From Clostridioides difficile (GTDB lineage: Bacteria; Bacillota; Clostridia; Peptostreptococcales; Peptostreptococcaceae), in contig JABBZI010000006.1 of the NCBI GenBank assembly GCA_012955965.1, positions 1 through 64,000 on the forward strand: a DNA stretch of 64,000 bases. Reading direction: 5' to 3'. Every line of letters begins with the position of its first letter. Positions within the stretch are counted from its first letter, which is position 1. Shown here in pieces: positions 55,804 to 64,000 of this stretch. The notes under the pieces were generated by a model. That model worked only from the letters and a program-made list of their open reading frames with translations, did not search any database and was not told the DNA's origin. The position numbers and the translations under genes are program-made.

Positions 55804-56614
55804 ATGTAAGAAATAAAACGTTATAAAATTATCTTTTCAAAATTTCCTGTCATTAAGTCAACATAATTTCAATATTATATTAATTATCAAAATATATGTA
55901 TAGTTTACATAATAAAAATAAAGTTAACTAAAATTTTCGTTTTTTAGTTCGATTGCTCGATTAGGTATTTAAACGGATTTTGAGACTTATTTGCCTTTAA
56001 AGGTATAAAACATCAGATAAAAATATAAAAGCTATTTAGAAACCGAAATAAAAAGCCATTATTTTGAGGTAAAATTAAAATTATAGAATCAATCAGAAGA
56101 AAAATAGCAAAATAATCAAAGTGAATAAGTAGTATAAAATTTAGCTGCGTTTTAATGTGTATTTTCGAAATTACTTTAATTCAAAATTGTTATGAAGAAA
56201 AAAGATATCAATGATTTTATGATATTTTGTTTGATACTTTAGAATATAAAACCATACTTTTAATATATTTAAATCTAAAAAAATAATAAAAATAATAAAA
56301 AAATTACTGACATTTCACTGACAAAACTTAATTTTATACTTGTATATATATTGAAACTACTCAATTCTTTAAAAATAGCATAAAATAGTATATTTTATGC
56401 CATTTACTATTTACATGAAAGTTTTTAAAAATTATTACGTAAACATTTTATCTCCTATACAAAATAAACTATCATATAAATTTAAGGTTATAGAAAGAAA
56501 AAAAGCATATTATAGACAAAAATCATACTTATTGAATGAAAATGTCACATAAAAGTATTTAAAAGAATAATATATTATGAACACAAAATTTTATGATTTC
56601 AAAGGAGTGATAAT
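55804..56614. other. Long intergenic region before the DUF11 gene
   Basis: About 810 bp without a supported gene on either strand. Base composition around 55935-56000 is less A-rich than the rest. CATATTATA near 56505 resembles a mother-cell sigma -10, but no matching -35 at the right distance was found, so no promoter is called. No riboswitch recognised. Confidence 0.35.
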
Positions 56615-59600
56615 ATGGCAACAGTGTCAGGCCAAATAATTTTTGATAGAGATAGAAGTGCTACTATCGATGCTGGAGACACAGGAATAGCCAATGTACC
56701 AGTTGTATTACAAAATATAACAACTGGAGCTAGACTTGTAGTTCTTACAAATACTACAGGGAATTATGTGTTTACTAATGTTCCAAATGGTAACTATAGA
56801 ATTGTAGAGGCTTTTGGAACGCCAGGAGGAATACCAACACCAGGAAACTTTGCAGCAGCAGTAGTAGGTCCAGTTCCAATTGCTGAAACACCACCTATTA
56901 CTTTTGTAACAAATCCCCCTACAGGTTCAACAAACCTAGATTGTACAACACCTAACACACTATTAATAACAGTAACAGGTTCTGATATAACAAATCAAAA
57001 TATATTAAATGGAGCTGTAATTTATACACCTATACAAAATATATTGGACCCTTGTGTATCTGTATCTGATATAAATCTTATTACAGATGCGGATAATGGA
57101 ACATTTGGTTTTTTCCAACCAGGTACACCAAGTAATACAGGTCCTGCAATAGAACCTTACCCAGGTGTAACGCCAGATTTTACGTATGTGGTGCCAGACC
57201 CCACCAAGTTTACACCTATAGATGGAGAATACACAGTACAAAACATTATGACAAATGCGATGAGTAACGTTATAGGAGCTTGGTGGCGTATTGCTGACCA
57301 TACTACAGGTAATGAAACAGGTAGAATGATGGTAGTAAATGGTTTTGATCCAGGTGCTGTATTTTTTAGATCAACAGTATCCGTTACACCTAATACTAAT
57401 TTCCTATTTAGTACATGGATTTTAAATCTTTTTAAGGTAACAGGATATCCACCACCACAATTAGGCGTAAGAATACTTGACCAAAATAATAATATATTGT
57501 ATCAGGCAACATTAGGAACTCAAATTCCAGTTGATACAAACGCACCAGAATGGAAAGAAGTAGGTACTATCATTAATTCTCAAAATAATAATCAACTTAC
57601 AGTAGAATTTTTTAGCGAAGGAGAAGGTGCTGTCGGAAATGATTATGCTATAGATGATGTTTCTTTAAGAGAAATTGAAATACCAACATTTACTCCGATA
57701 AAAACAAGCAATACAACGTCTGCAAATGTAGGAGATGTAGTCACATACACAGTTAGACTAGATAATACTTGTAGTAGTCCTTTAACTAATGTATTTTTTA
57801 GAGATATTGTTCCAAATGGTTTGTTATTTATACCTGGAAGTGTAACAGTTAATGGTGCATCTATATCAGGAGTAGACCCTAATATAGGTTTTACATTGCC
57901 AAATATTGGAGGAGGAACAAGTGTTGAAGTAACCTTTGATGTAAGAGTAGAAGGTATTCCTAATCCAAATCCAATTAATAATATAGCAACTATAGATTAC
58001 TCTTATACACCTGTAGAAGGAGGAATACCAAATGATTTTTCAGTAGATTCTAATCCAGTTCCACTTTTGGTAATAACAGCAGATATTGAAGTTACAAAGA
58101 TGTCTGAGCCTGATGTTGTGAATCCAGGGGAAGAACTGATGTATACTATAAAAGTTATAAATAATGGACCATATCCATCTGAAAATGTAATCTTAACAGA
58201 TAATATACCTGCTTCCATCTTAAATCCAGAGTATTCATCAAATGGAGGAATAACTTTCCAACCATGGACTGGAAGTCTTAATATAGGAACTTTAGGAGTA
58301 GGAGAAGTAAGAGTTATTATAATTAGAGGGGTTGTAAATCCATCAGCAATGGGTACTATAAGAAATACAGCTTTGGTATCTTCATCTACAGCAGACCCAA
58401 ACCCTAGAAATAATACGTCTACAATAGATACAGAAGTAAGTCTGTTAGCAGACCTTTTAATAGTTAAGACATCAGAACCTAACTCAGCAGTTCCAGGTAC
58501 TTTATTAAAATATACTATTGAAGTAGTAAATTTAGGACCATCAAATGCTGAAAATGTAGTACTAAATGATGATATACCTGATTCTGTTTTGAATCCAGAG
58601 TATTCAACAAATGGCGGTGTAACTTTCCAACCATGGACTGGAAGCCTTGGTATAGGAACTTTAGGTGCTGGAGCTTCGGCAACAATTTTAATACAAGGAA
58701 TAGTCAGTTTAAATGCTACAGGAGATATAGTAAATACAGCAACAGTCGTTTCATCTACGCCTGACCCAGATTTAAGTAATAATATATCAACTACTATTAC
58801 ACCAGTTAATCCACAAGCAGGCATTTCTATTATAAAAGTAACTGATGAAGATGTAGCCGTTCCTGGAGAAGAACTTGTATATACAATTGGGATTTTTAAT
58901 GAAGGGCCATCCAATGCTACAAATGTAGTTTTAACAGATAATATACCTGCTGCTATTTTAAATCCAGAATACTCAATAGATAATGGAGTAACTTTCCAAC
59001 CATGGACTGGAAGTCTTAATATAGGTACAGTTCCACCAGGACAATTAATAAGAATTATTATAAAGGGATTAGTAAGTTCAACAGCCACAGGATATATTAC
59101 AAATACAGCAGAAGTAAGTGCAAATGTACCAGAACCAGTTGTAGATTCATCAACAGTAACAACTCCTATTATTGCATCAGCAGATATAGGCGTAACAAAA
59201 ACTACTAATATGGATACGGCAGTTCCAGGAGAAACTTTTAGTTATACTATAGTAATTACAAATGCAGGACCATCTGCTGCACAGAATGTTATTTTAACAG
59301 ATAATGTACCAAATTCTATTCTAAACCCAGAGTACTCAGTAAATGGAGGCGTAACTTTCCAACCATGGACTGGAAGCCTTAATATAGGAACTTTGAATTC
59401 TGGAGAGATAAGAAGTATTATAATAGAAGGTATAGTAAGTCAAACAGCATCAGGTATGATTGTAAATGCTGCAACTGTAAACTCACCTACACCTGATCCA
59501 AATTTAGATAATAATACTTCAACAGCAGAAATAGAAGTAAGTTCATCAGCAGATATATCTGTAATAAAAGAAAATGAACAAATTGCTATACCAGGAGAAA

Positions 59601-60457
59601 CATTTATTTATGTTATTGAGGTTTCAAATGCAGGACCATCTGCTGCCCAAAATGTTATATTAACAGACAATATACCAACTCCTATTTTAAATCCAGAATA
59701 CTCAATAGACAATGGAGCAACTTTTCATCCATGGACTGGAAGACTTAATATAGGTACTCTAAATGATAGAGAAGTAAGAAATATTATAATAATGGGAACA
59801 GTAAGCCAAACAGCAGTAGGCATTATTGTAAATACTGCAACTGTAAGTTCAACTACGTATGACCCAAATCTAAATAACAATACTTCAACATCAGAAGCAG
59901 AAGTAAGCTCATCAGCAGATATTTCTGTAATAAAATTAGTAAATAAAAAAGAAGTGTGTGTAGGGGAACAAATAGATTTTTTAATAAAAGTATCAAATGA
60001 AGGACCAGAAGATGCTCAAAATGTTATTTTAATAGACAATGTCTCAAATAAGCTTAGTAAAGCAGAGTTTTCATTGGACAGAGGTATAAGTTTTAAACCA
60101 TGGACTGGAAGTCTTGACATAGGTACGTTACCAGCAGGAGCTTTAAGAGTTATTCTATTAAGAGGATTTGTAAAACCAACATGTAATGATAAACTAATAA
60201 ATACTGCAAAAGTGACTTCAACAACACCAGATTCAAACCCTAACAATAATATATCAAGAGTAAAAGTGAAAATTGAGCAGTGTTGTTGTGATAAACCTTG
60301 TTGTAACTGTTGTAAAGATTGTTGTTGTGATGACCCTTGCTGTAATTGTTGTAAAGACAGTTGTTGTGATAAATATAGTTGCAATTACTGTAATGATTGT
60401 TATTGCAATGACCATAGTTGCAATTGTCATGATGATTGTTTTAAAAGGAAGTTTTAA
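56615..60457 (+). CDS. DUF11-repeat protein with cysteine-rich tail
   Basis: A 1280-residue protein with no signal peptide. Residues 4-70 are an SdrD_B/CnaB-like module (VSGQIIFDRDRSATIDAGD). A beta-rich domain follows to about 350, then one divergent and six clear DUF11 repeats of 121-123 residues, each starting (A)DIxVxK, with LTDNIP, NPEYS and (F)QPWTGSLNIGTL. The last ~60 residues hold 23 cysteines in CC/CCC clusters separated by D, K, N (CCCDKPCCNCCKDCCCDD). No LPXTG or CWB2 anchor. Cys-rich, signal-less proteins of this kind resemble spore coat/exosporium proteins (CdeC concept) in clostridia; localisation is inferred. AAAGGAG before ATG. Confidence 0.88.
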   Translation: MATVSGQIIFDRDRSATIDAGDTGIANVPVVLQNITTGARLVVLTNTTGNYVFTNVPNGNYRIVEAFGTPGGIPTPGNFAAAVVGPVPIAETPPITFVTNPPTGSTNLDCTTPNTLLITVTGSDITNQNILNGAVIYTPIQNILDPCVSVSDINLITDADNGTFGFFQPGTPSNTGPAIEPYPGVTPDFTYVVPDPTKFTPIDGEYTVQNIMTNAMSNVIGAWWRIADHTTGNETGRMMVVNGFDPGAVFFRSTVSVTPNTNFLFSTWILNLFKVTGYPPPQLGVRILDQNNNILYQATLGTQIPVDTNAPEWKEVGTIINSQNNNQLTVEFFSEGEGAVGNDYAIDDVSLREIEIPTFTPIKTSNTTSANVGDVVTYTVRLDNTCSSPLTNVFFRDIVPNGLLFIPGSVTVNGASISGVDPNIGFTLPNIGGGTSVEVTFDVRVEGIPNPNPINNIATIDYSYTPVEGGIPNDFSVDSNPVPLLVITADIEVTKMSEPDVVNPGEELMYTIKVINNGPYPSENVILTDNIPASILNPEYSSNGGITFQPWTGSLNIGTLGVGEVRVIIIRGVVNPSAMGTIRNTALVSSSTADPNPRNNTSTIDTEVSLLADLLIVKTSEPNSAVPGTLLKYTIEVVNLGPSNAENVVLNDDIPDSVLNPEYSTNGGVTFQPWTGSLGIGTLGAGASATILIQGIVSLNATGDIVNTATVVSSTPDPDLSNNISTTITPVNPQAGISIIKVTDEDVAVPGEELVYTIGIFNEGPSNATNVVLTDNIPAAILNPEYSIDNGVTFQPWTGSLNIGTVPPGQLIRIIIKGLVSSTATGYITNTAEVSANVPEPVVDSSTVTTPIIASADIGVTKTTNMDTAVPGETFSYTIVITNAGPSAAQNVILTDNVPNSILNPEYSVNGGVTFQPWTGSLNIGTLNSGEIRSIIIEGIVSQTASGMIVNAATVNSPTPDPNLDNNTSTAEIEVSSSADISVIKENEQIAIPGETFIYVIEVSNAGPSAAQNVILTDNIPTPILNPEYSIDNGATFHPWTGRLNIGTLNDREVRNIIIMGTVSQTAVGIIVNTATVSSTTYDPNLNNNTSTSEAEVSSSADISVIKLVNKKEVCVGEQIDFLIKVSNEGPEDAQNVILIDNVSNKLSKAEFSLDRGISFKPWTGSLDIGTLPAGALRVILLRGFVKPTCNDKLINTAKVTSTTPDSNPNNNISRVKVKIEQCCCDKPCCNCCKDCCCDDPCCNCCKDSCCDKYSCNYCNDCYCNDHSCNCHDDCFKRKF
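58078..60270 (+). repeat. Six tandem DUF11-coding repeats of 363-369 bp
   Basis: The conserved core CCATGGACTGGAAG begins at 58262, 58631, 59000, 59363, 59729 and 60098, giving periods of 369, 369, 363, 366 and 369 bp. DNA similarity is high around each core, making unequal recombination and repeat-number variation possible. Confidence 0.88.
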
Positions 60458-60818
60458 TATAAAAAATATATTTTATATTAATTAAAAGAATACTAACATT
60501 TTTTCTCATATTTTATAAGGGCCAACTTCGCAGTACTATCTCTTAAAACAAGTTGGTCCTTATTTAGTTTTAATTTTTTTTATAAAAATATTCATATCTT
60601 TTACTTATCTCAAAATTATATATCTCAAAAGAATCTAAAACTTATCACTTCATACTATTTTTATATCCATAAAGGTACGTTTTCTAAGTATACGAGTAAA
60701 TTTTACTATTTTTTAAGAAAAGAAGAATTTTATTCCTATTATTGAGTATAAGAATACTATTTTTTTATATTGGAATAATAAGAGTAAATCTATAATATAG
60801 AAAAGAGGTATTTCTAGT
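60458..60818 (+). terminator. Intergenic region with the DUF11-gene terminator
   Basis: ATAAGGGCCAACTT (60515-60528) pairs with AAGTTGGTCCTTAT (60550-60563) with one G-T wobble, then TTAGTTTTAATTTTTT. The remainder up to the cupin gene is A/T-rich with no further gene. Confidence 0.75.
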
Positions 60819-61166
60819 ATGCATGAAAATAAAAAGAATCTATTAGATGGAAGCTTAGCTAAATATAATGACGCAGCAGTTCCAAAAATACCAGTGTTCG
60901 CTGGGAGTGATATAACTTCAGAAGTTTATTATTTTAAACCTAATCAAGTTCTTAATGCTCATAGACATCCTAATGGTGAACAAATATTTGTCTTCCTAAA
61001 AGGAAAAGGTAAAATGAAGCTTGGTGAACATGAATGTGATGTAAAAGATGGTGATACTATCTTTGTACCAACAGGAGAATGGCATGAGATTACGAATGGA
61101 AGCAAAGAAGAAATGGTAGCTGTTCAAATAACAAAAATCAATGCTGGAGCAGAATACAGAGGATAG
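60819..61166 (+). CDS. Small cupin-domain protein
   Basis: A 115-residue single-domain cupin. Motif 1 supplies metal ligands H48, H50 and E54 (NAHRHPNGEQIFVFLKG); motif 2 supplies H89 (FVPTGEWHEI). Such small cupins bind Mn, Fe or Ni and may be isomerases, dioxygenases or sensors; activity unknown. AAGAGGTATTTCTAGT precedes the ATG. Monocistronic, convergent with the gene fragment at 61290. Confidence 0.88.
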   Translation: MHENKKNLLDGSLAKYNDAAVPKIPVFAGSDITSEVYYFKPNQVLNAHRHPNGEQIFVFLKGKGKMKLGEHECDVKDGDTIFVPTGEWHEITNGSKEEMVAVQITKINAGAEYRG

Positions 61167-61228
61167 ATATATAAGTACACTTAGTACTTTGATTTCTATT
61201 TTTTATATAAACTTTAATCTCAAAACAT

Positions 61229-61267
61229 AAAAAGAGGCTATCTCAAAATAGAGATAAGCCTCTTTTT
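61229..61267. terminator. Bidirectional terminator
   Basis: AAAAAGAGGCT-(A)-TCTC (61229-61244) pairs with GAGATAAGCCTCTTTTT (61251-61267), with A-rich and T-rich flanks, serving both the cupin gene and the binding-protein fragment. Confidence 0.88.
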
Positions 61268-61289
61268 CATTAATGATGAAAATATATTT

Positions 61290-61790
61290 TTATTTTATAT
61301 TTTTTATAGCATTCTCAGCAAATTCAGTATTTACAATATCTTTATAAGGAGCTTCTTTGTCTAATTCTTTAGCTTCTTTCATAACAGTCATTAATTTATT
61401 CAATCCTTCTTCTTTTAATACAGGATTTTGAGACCATGCATCTATTGATTTGTATCTATCTACAACTGTTGTTAAATCTTCTAAAGATATATCTTCAAAG
61501 AAAGGTTGCATAGCTTTAGCTATATCTTTACTAGGTGCTTGTTGAACCCATAGTTGACCTTTATAAACAGCATTTGTAAATCTTTGAATTAAATCTTTAT
61601 TATTTTTCATATATGATCTAGTAGTAGAGTAAGCTGTAAATGGTATTTCACCAGAGTCTTTTCCTATAGATGTAACTATATACCCACTACCTTCTTTTTC
61701 CATAGCTGTTGCTGTAGGTTCAAAAGCTGTTGTGAAGTCTCCTTCTCCGCCTGCAAAAGCTCCTGCCATTACACCAAATTGGTAATCAGT
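61290..61790 (-). pseudogene. 3' fragment of an SsuA/TauA-type substrate-binding protein gene
   Basis: The frame codes for about 167 residues of the C-terminal lobe of a nitrate/sulfonate/taurine ABC transporter binding protein (DYQFGVMAGAFAGGEGDFTTAFEPTATAM ... AENAIKNIK). Reading upstream, the frame meets TAG at 61791-61793 and no N-terminal lobe, signal peptide or ribosome binding site exists; instead the serine recombinase gene begins 37 bp away. The N-terminal half is missing from the window, as expected if an element inserted within the gene. An ATG at 61769 could be misread as a start. The TauB/C partners are not seen. Confidence 0.8.
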
Positions 61791-61826
61791 CTAATTATAA
61801 CATTAAAATATGTATTTAATTTTTGA
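61779..61826. mobile_element. Probable attachment junction of an integrated element
   Basis: Host-like coding sequence stops around 61785-61790 and the recombinase stop codon is at 61827-61829, so the recombined att site must lie in this short stretch. The exact core dinucleotide and arms cannot be fixed without the other end or an empty site. Confidence 0.6.
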
Positions 61827-63332
61827 TTAATTTCTTGGGATATTAGGGTAGAGCGTTAAAGAAAAATCATCAGATTTTTGGCTAGGTTCTTTTTTATATA
61901 CAGCATAATTAATTATAGTTTTAAGTAATATATTTTTTAAATAGGGTTCTTTATCTTCTGTATATTCACTTAAGATTCTTTCAAGTTGAGGAACAATCTG
62001 TGTTTCAACTGCTTTTCTTTCTTTTTCAATTTTTATATCTATGTTCGTTTTATTTATAGATTTTCTTATATCTTCTATACGTGATGTAAGTATTTTTGAA
62101 CGTTCTAAAAATGTATCATTGTCATAAATACCTTGTTCTAAAAAATCATGTAATCGCTCTTTTTGTTTTTCGAGATTATTAAATTCCTTATTTAAACTTA
62201 CTAAAGTATTCTCTAAATTATCTTTAATTTTAAAATTATCTTTTTCTTCCTTTAAAGATAGTTTGTAATCCATTAACCACTTATTTAAAACTGATAAAAT
62301 TTTATTTTCTAATATGTATAATTTTGTAGCTTTATTTTTACAATTAGTACAGACCATATATTTCTCATATCCACTTGATGTAGTATTGGATTTAGCTACT
62401 AAAGTATGATTGCAGTATCCACATTTTACAATTCCAGCTAATGGATTAGTTATTTTATTGTTTGGTGTAGGAGAATTACTACGCTTTTTTCTTATATTCT
62501 GCGCTTTACTCCATACATCTTCACTTATTATTGGTTCATGTTTTCCTTTTACTTCAATCTGTTCTTCAATACCTCTAGTTCTGCTAGAATTTCTTTTTCT
62601 CTCAACTTTATTCCATACTATATATCCACAATACACTTTATTTTTTATAATATCTCTAACTCCTTTTTCATACCAAGTCCTACCTGTTGTTGTTTTATAA
62701 CCAAGTTCGTTTAAATAACTAGATATTTTACATGCACCATCTCCCTTTAAATACATATCAAAGATTATTCTAACAACAGTTGCTTTATCTTCATTGATTA
62801 TAAGTATTCTTTCTTTATTGTTTAAATATTTAATGTCATACCCATAAGGAGGTGCTTGAGCTATAAATTTACCTTCTTCAATACTTTTAATTTTTCCTCT
62901 TTGCATACGCCTAGATATTAATTTTAATTCTTTACGAGCCATAAAAGCTTCAAACTCTGAATATTCTTCATCAAACTCATCATTTAAATCATAAATTTTT
63001 CTAGGAGTAATAATTTTTGTCTTAGATTTTTTAAATGTATCTAATATCAATCCCTGGTCTTGCATATTTCCACGTCCTAAACGGTCGATATCCATTACTA
63101 AAACTGCATCATAGTTACTATTTTTAACTTCATCTAGTAGTTCTACCATTTTAGGTCTGTATTCTATACTTTCACCAGAAATAAGCTCTTCTTTAATATC
63201 AATGACATTCAAATCCTGCTCTTTTGCTAACTTTAAAAGAGTTGTCTTATGCCTACTTAGTGTTTCAAATTCGCCTCTATGTTCTGCTTCTTCATCAGCT
63301 CTGCTTTTACGTAAGTAAATTGCGACATTCAT
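61827..63332 (-). CDS. Large serine recombinase (site-specific integrase)
   Basis: A 501-residue large serine recombinase. Resolvase catalytic domain 1-150 with nucleophile S10 (IYLRKSRADEE), conserved arginines and DIDRLGRG; recombinase domain about 165-280 (APPYGYDIKYL, YLNELGYKTTTGRTWYEKGVRDIIKN); zinc-ribbon with CGYC...CTNC at about 312-345; C-terminal coiled coil and lysine-rich part. The frame runs to 63407, but AAGGAGTGTGATTTA before ATG 63332 sets the start. It points towards the disrupted ssuA-type gene, as integrases at element ends usually do. Such enzymes drive ICEs, transposons or phages without repeats of long length. Confidence 0.93.
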   Translation of the reverse strand: MNVAIYLRKSRADEEAEHRGEFETLSRHKTTLLKLAKEQDLNVIDIKEELISGESIEYRPKMVELLDEVKNSNYDAVLVMDIDRLGRGNMQDQGLILDTFKKSKTKIITPRKIYDLNDEFDEEYSEFEAFMARKELKLISRRMQRGKIKSIEEGKFIAQAPPYGYDIKYLNNKERILIINEDKATVVRIIFDMYLKGDGACKISSYLNELGYKTTTGRTWYEKGVRDIIKNKVYCGYIVWNKVERKRNSSRTRGIEEQIEVKGKHEPIISEDVWSKAQNIRKKRSNSPTPNNKITNPLAGIVKCGYCNHTLVAKSNTTSSGYEKYMVCTNCKNKATKLYILENKILSVLNKWLMDYKLSLKEEKDNFKIKDNLENTLVSLNKEFNNLEKQKERLHDFLEQGIYDNDTFLERSKILTSRIEDIRKSINKTNIDIKIEKERKAVETQIVPQLERILSEYTEDKEPYLKNILLKTIINYAVYKKEPSQKSDDFSLTLYPNIPRN

Positions 63333-63390
63333 TAAATCACACTCCTTGAATATATTATATTCAACAACAAATTGATTATATTTAAAATAC

Positions 63391-63440
63391 AAAAAATAAA
63401 TCCTCAAAATATAAGATATATTTTTAAGGATTTATTTTTT
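63391..63440 (-). terminator. Terminator of the partial gene at the right edge
   Basis: AAAAAATAAATCCT (63391-63404) pairs perfectly with AGGATTTATTTTTT (63427-63440); on the minus strand T residues follow. Nearly symmetric, so it could act in both directions. Confidence 0.75.
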
Positions 63441-63515
63441 ATATGGTAATTTCTATAGTCTATTTAAAATATTATAATTTGAATAAATGTTTATATTTAT
63501 AGTTTTAAACATTAA

Positions 63516-64000
63516 TTATATTTTAAATTTGAAATTATTTTTTACAACAGGTATCCATACTTCAAACTTAGCATTTTGTGGGTCTGGATTTAAGTAAAGC
63601 TCAATATCTGGACCATTATCATATTCATACCCAGAAGTAGGTAGCCATTCTGTTACAATACGCTTTTCTAATTCTTGAATTGCCTTTGGGCATTGTCCTT
63701 CTCCAGAGAATATAGCCCAAGTAAAAGCTGGAATAGTGTATTCGTCTAATGTATCATCTATAGATTTTGTACTTGAAACTGATATAAAATACTTCCATTC
63801 TTCTAAATCATTGCAAATACTTATACCTAATACACCTTGAGGTTGACTATCCATCATAGGTATTAACTTTTGAAGAGTTCCATCTAAAGCAACTTTTTGC
63901 CACATTTGAGGAACAATTTCAAAATTCTTTTCTAATTCAGTGTGAAGTGGTTGAGATACACCAACTATACGAAATGCTTCTTTTTTTTCAATTCTATAAT
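63516..64000 (-). CDS. AraC-type effector-binding (GyrI-like) domain, partial
   Basis: The frame is open to the window edge (at least 161 codons), so the 5' part lies outside. The visible protein is a GyrI-like/AraC effector-binding domain: a beta strand RIEKKEAFRIVGVS, the mid part MMDSQPQGVLGISICND, AFTWAIFSGEGQCPKAIQELEKRIVTEWLPTSGYEYDNGPDIELYLNPDP, typical of the C-terminus of AraC family regulators or stand-alone GyrI proteins. An upstream HTH is expected but unseen. It may belong to the mobile element or to the host. Confidence 0.78.
   Translation of the reverse strand, partial: YRIEKKEAFRIVGVSQPLHTELEKNFEIVPQMWQKVALDGTLQKLIPMMDSQPQGVLGISICNDLEEWKYFISVSSTKSIDDTLDEYTIPAFTWAIFSGEGQCPKAIQELEKRIVTEWLPTSGYEYDNGPDIELYLNPDPQNAKFEVWIPVVKNNFKFKI

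Noticed and set aside
57005-59088. Long antisense ORFs inside the DUF11 gene (57005-57301 and 58003-59088)
   Set aside because: Shadows created by the repeated codon pattern of the sense gene; no ribosome binding site, promoter or family match.
60273-60485. Small ORF overlapping the Cys-rich tail
   Set aside because: A frame-shifted reading of the repeated tgt/gat codons gives a low-complexity valine-rich product; no ribosome binding site.
61290-61769. ORF from ATG 61769 as a complete small protein
   Set aside because: It matches only the C-terminal lobe of a binding protein, has no ribosome binding site or signal peptide, and in-frame homology extends further upstream to the junction.
1-64000. 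CRISPR arrays, rRNA or tRNA genes
   Set aside because: No regularly spaced short repeats, tRNA cloverleaf or rRNA-like sequence was noticed on reading through.

Overview
The window reads as a low-GC Clostridia (Peptostreptococcaceae) chromosome, and I think it is Clostridioides difficile. The support is the strongly A/T-biased codon use, GGAGG-type ribosome binding sites, a secreted protein with three CWB2 cell-wall anchoring repeats, and a gene order I recognise from that species (cwp23-like gene, cmk-plsC-ispH, ade, bcp, metY-metA, kdpDE, one aromatic amino acid operon). The species call is recognition plus inference; no search was run and GC was not computed.

Left part (1-14.6 kb), stress, envelope and small regulators: two TerD paralogues, an SdpI-type membrane protein, a YitT-type membrane protein, a metallo-beta-lactamase-fold hydrolase, the CWB2 wall protein, an FMN reductase, a PLP decarboxylase, an MFS exporter broken by an in-frame TGA at a tryptophan position, a TetR regulator, an orphan BlaI-type repressor, and an odd pair: a membrane sensor lacking its kinase domain followed by a LytTR DNA-binding protein lacking a receiver domain.

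Housekeeping block (14.7-29 kb): histidine phosphatase, HI0933-type flavoprotein, cmk, plsC, ispH, a 10-TM metal transporter behind a good Fur-box candidate, adenine deaminase, bcp-yaaA, a PMCA-type Ca2+ ATPase, and metY-metA behind a SAM-I riboswitch whose antiterminator and terminator can both be drawn.

Regulation and envelope response (29-40.7 kb): an autoregulated-looking TetR gene, a MarR-FtsH operon, a MerR gene divergent from an ABC transporter plus DUF4097-like lipoprotein operon with a textbook 19-bp-spacer MerR promoter, KdpDE without KdpFABC, and a CorA-type channel.

Aromatic operon (40.8-49.1 kb): aroF-aroB-aroA-aroC-pheA-aroE-aroK-tyrA, preceded by an unannotated 51-codon leader ORF extremely rich in Phe/Tyr/Trp and then an intrinsic terminator, the layout of ribosome-mediated attenuation.

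Right part (49-64 kb): a c-di-GMP phosphodiesterase with a degenerate GGDEF domain next to a Cache-PAS-GGDEF cyclase with an intact I-site; a YdcF-type protein; a 1280-residue DUF11-repeat protein with no signal peptide and a tail of 23 cysteines, a candidate spore-surface protein; a cupin; and the 3' fragment of an SsuA/TauA-type binding-protein gene cut off beside a large serine recombinase. That junction is probably one end of an integrated mobile element running off the right edge.
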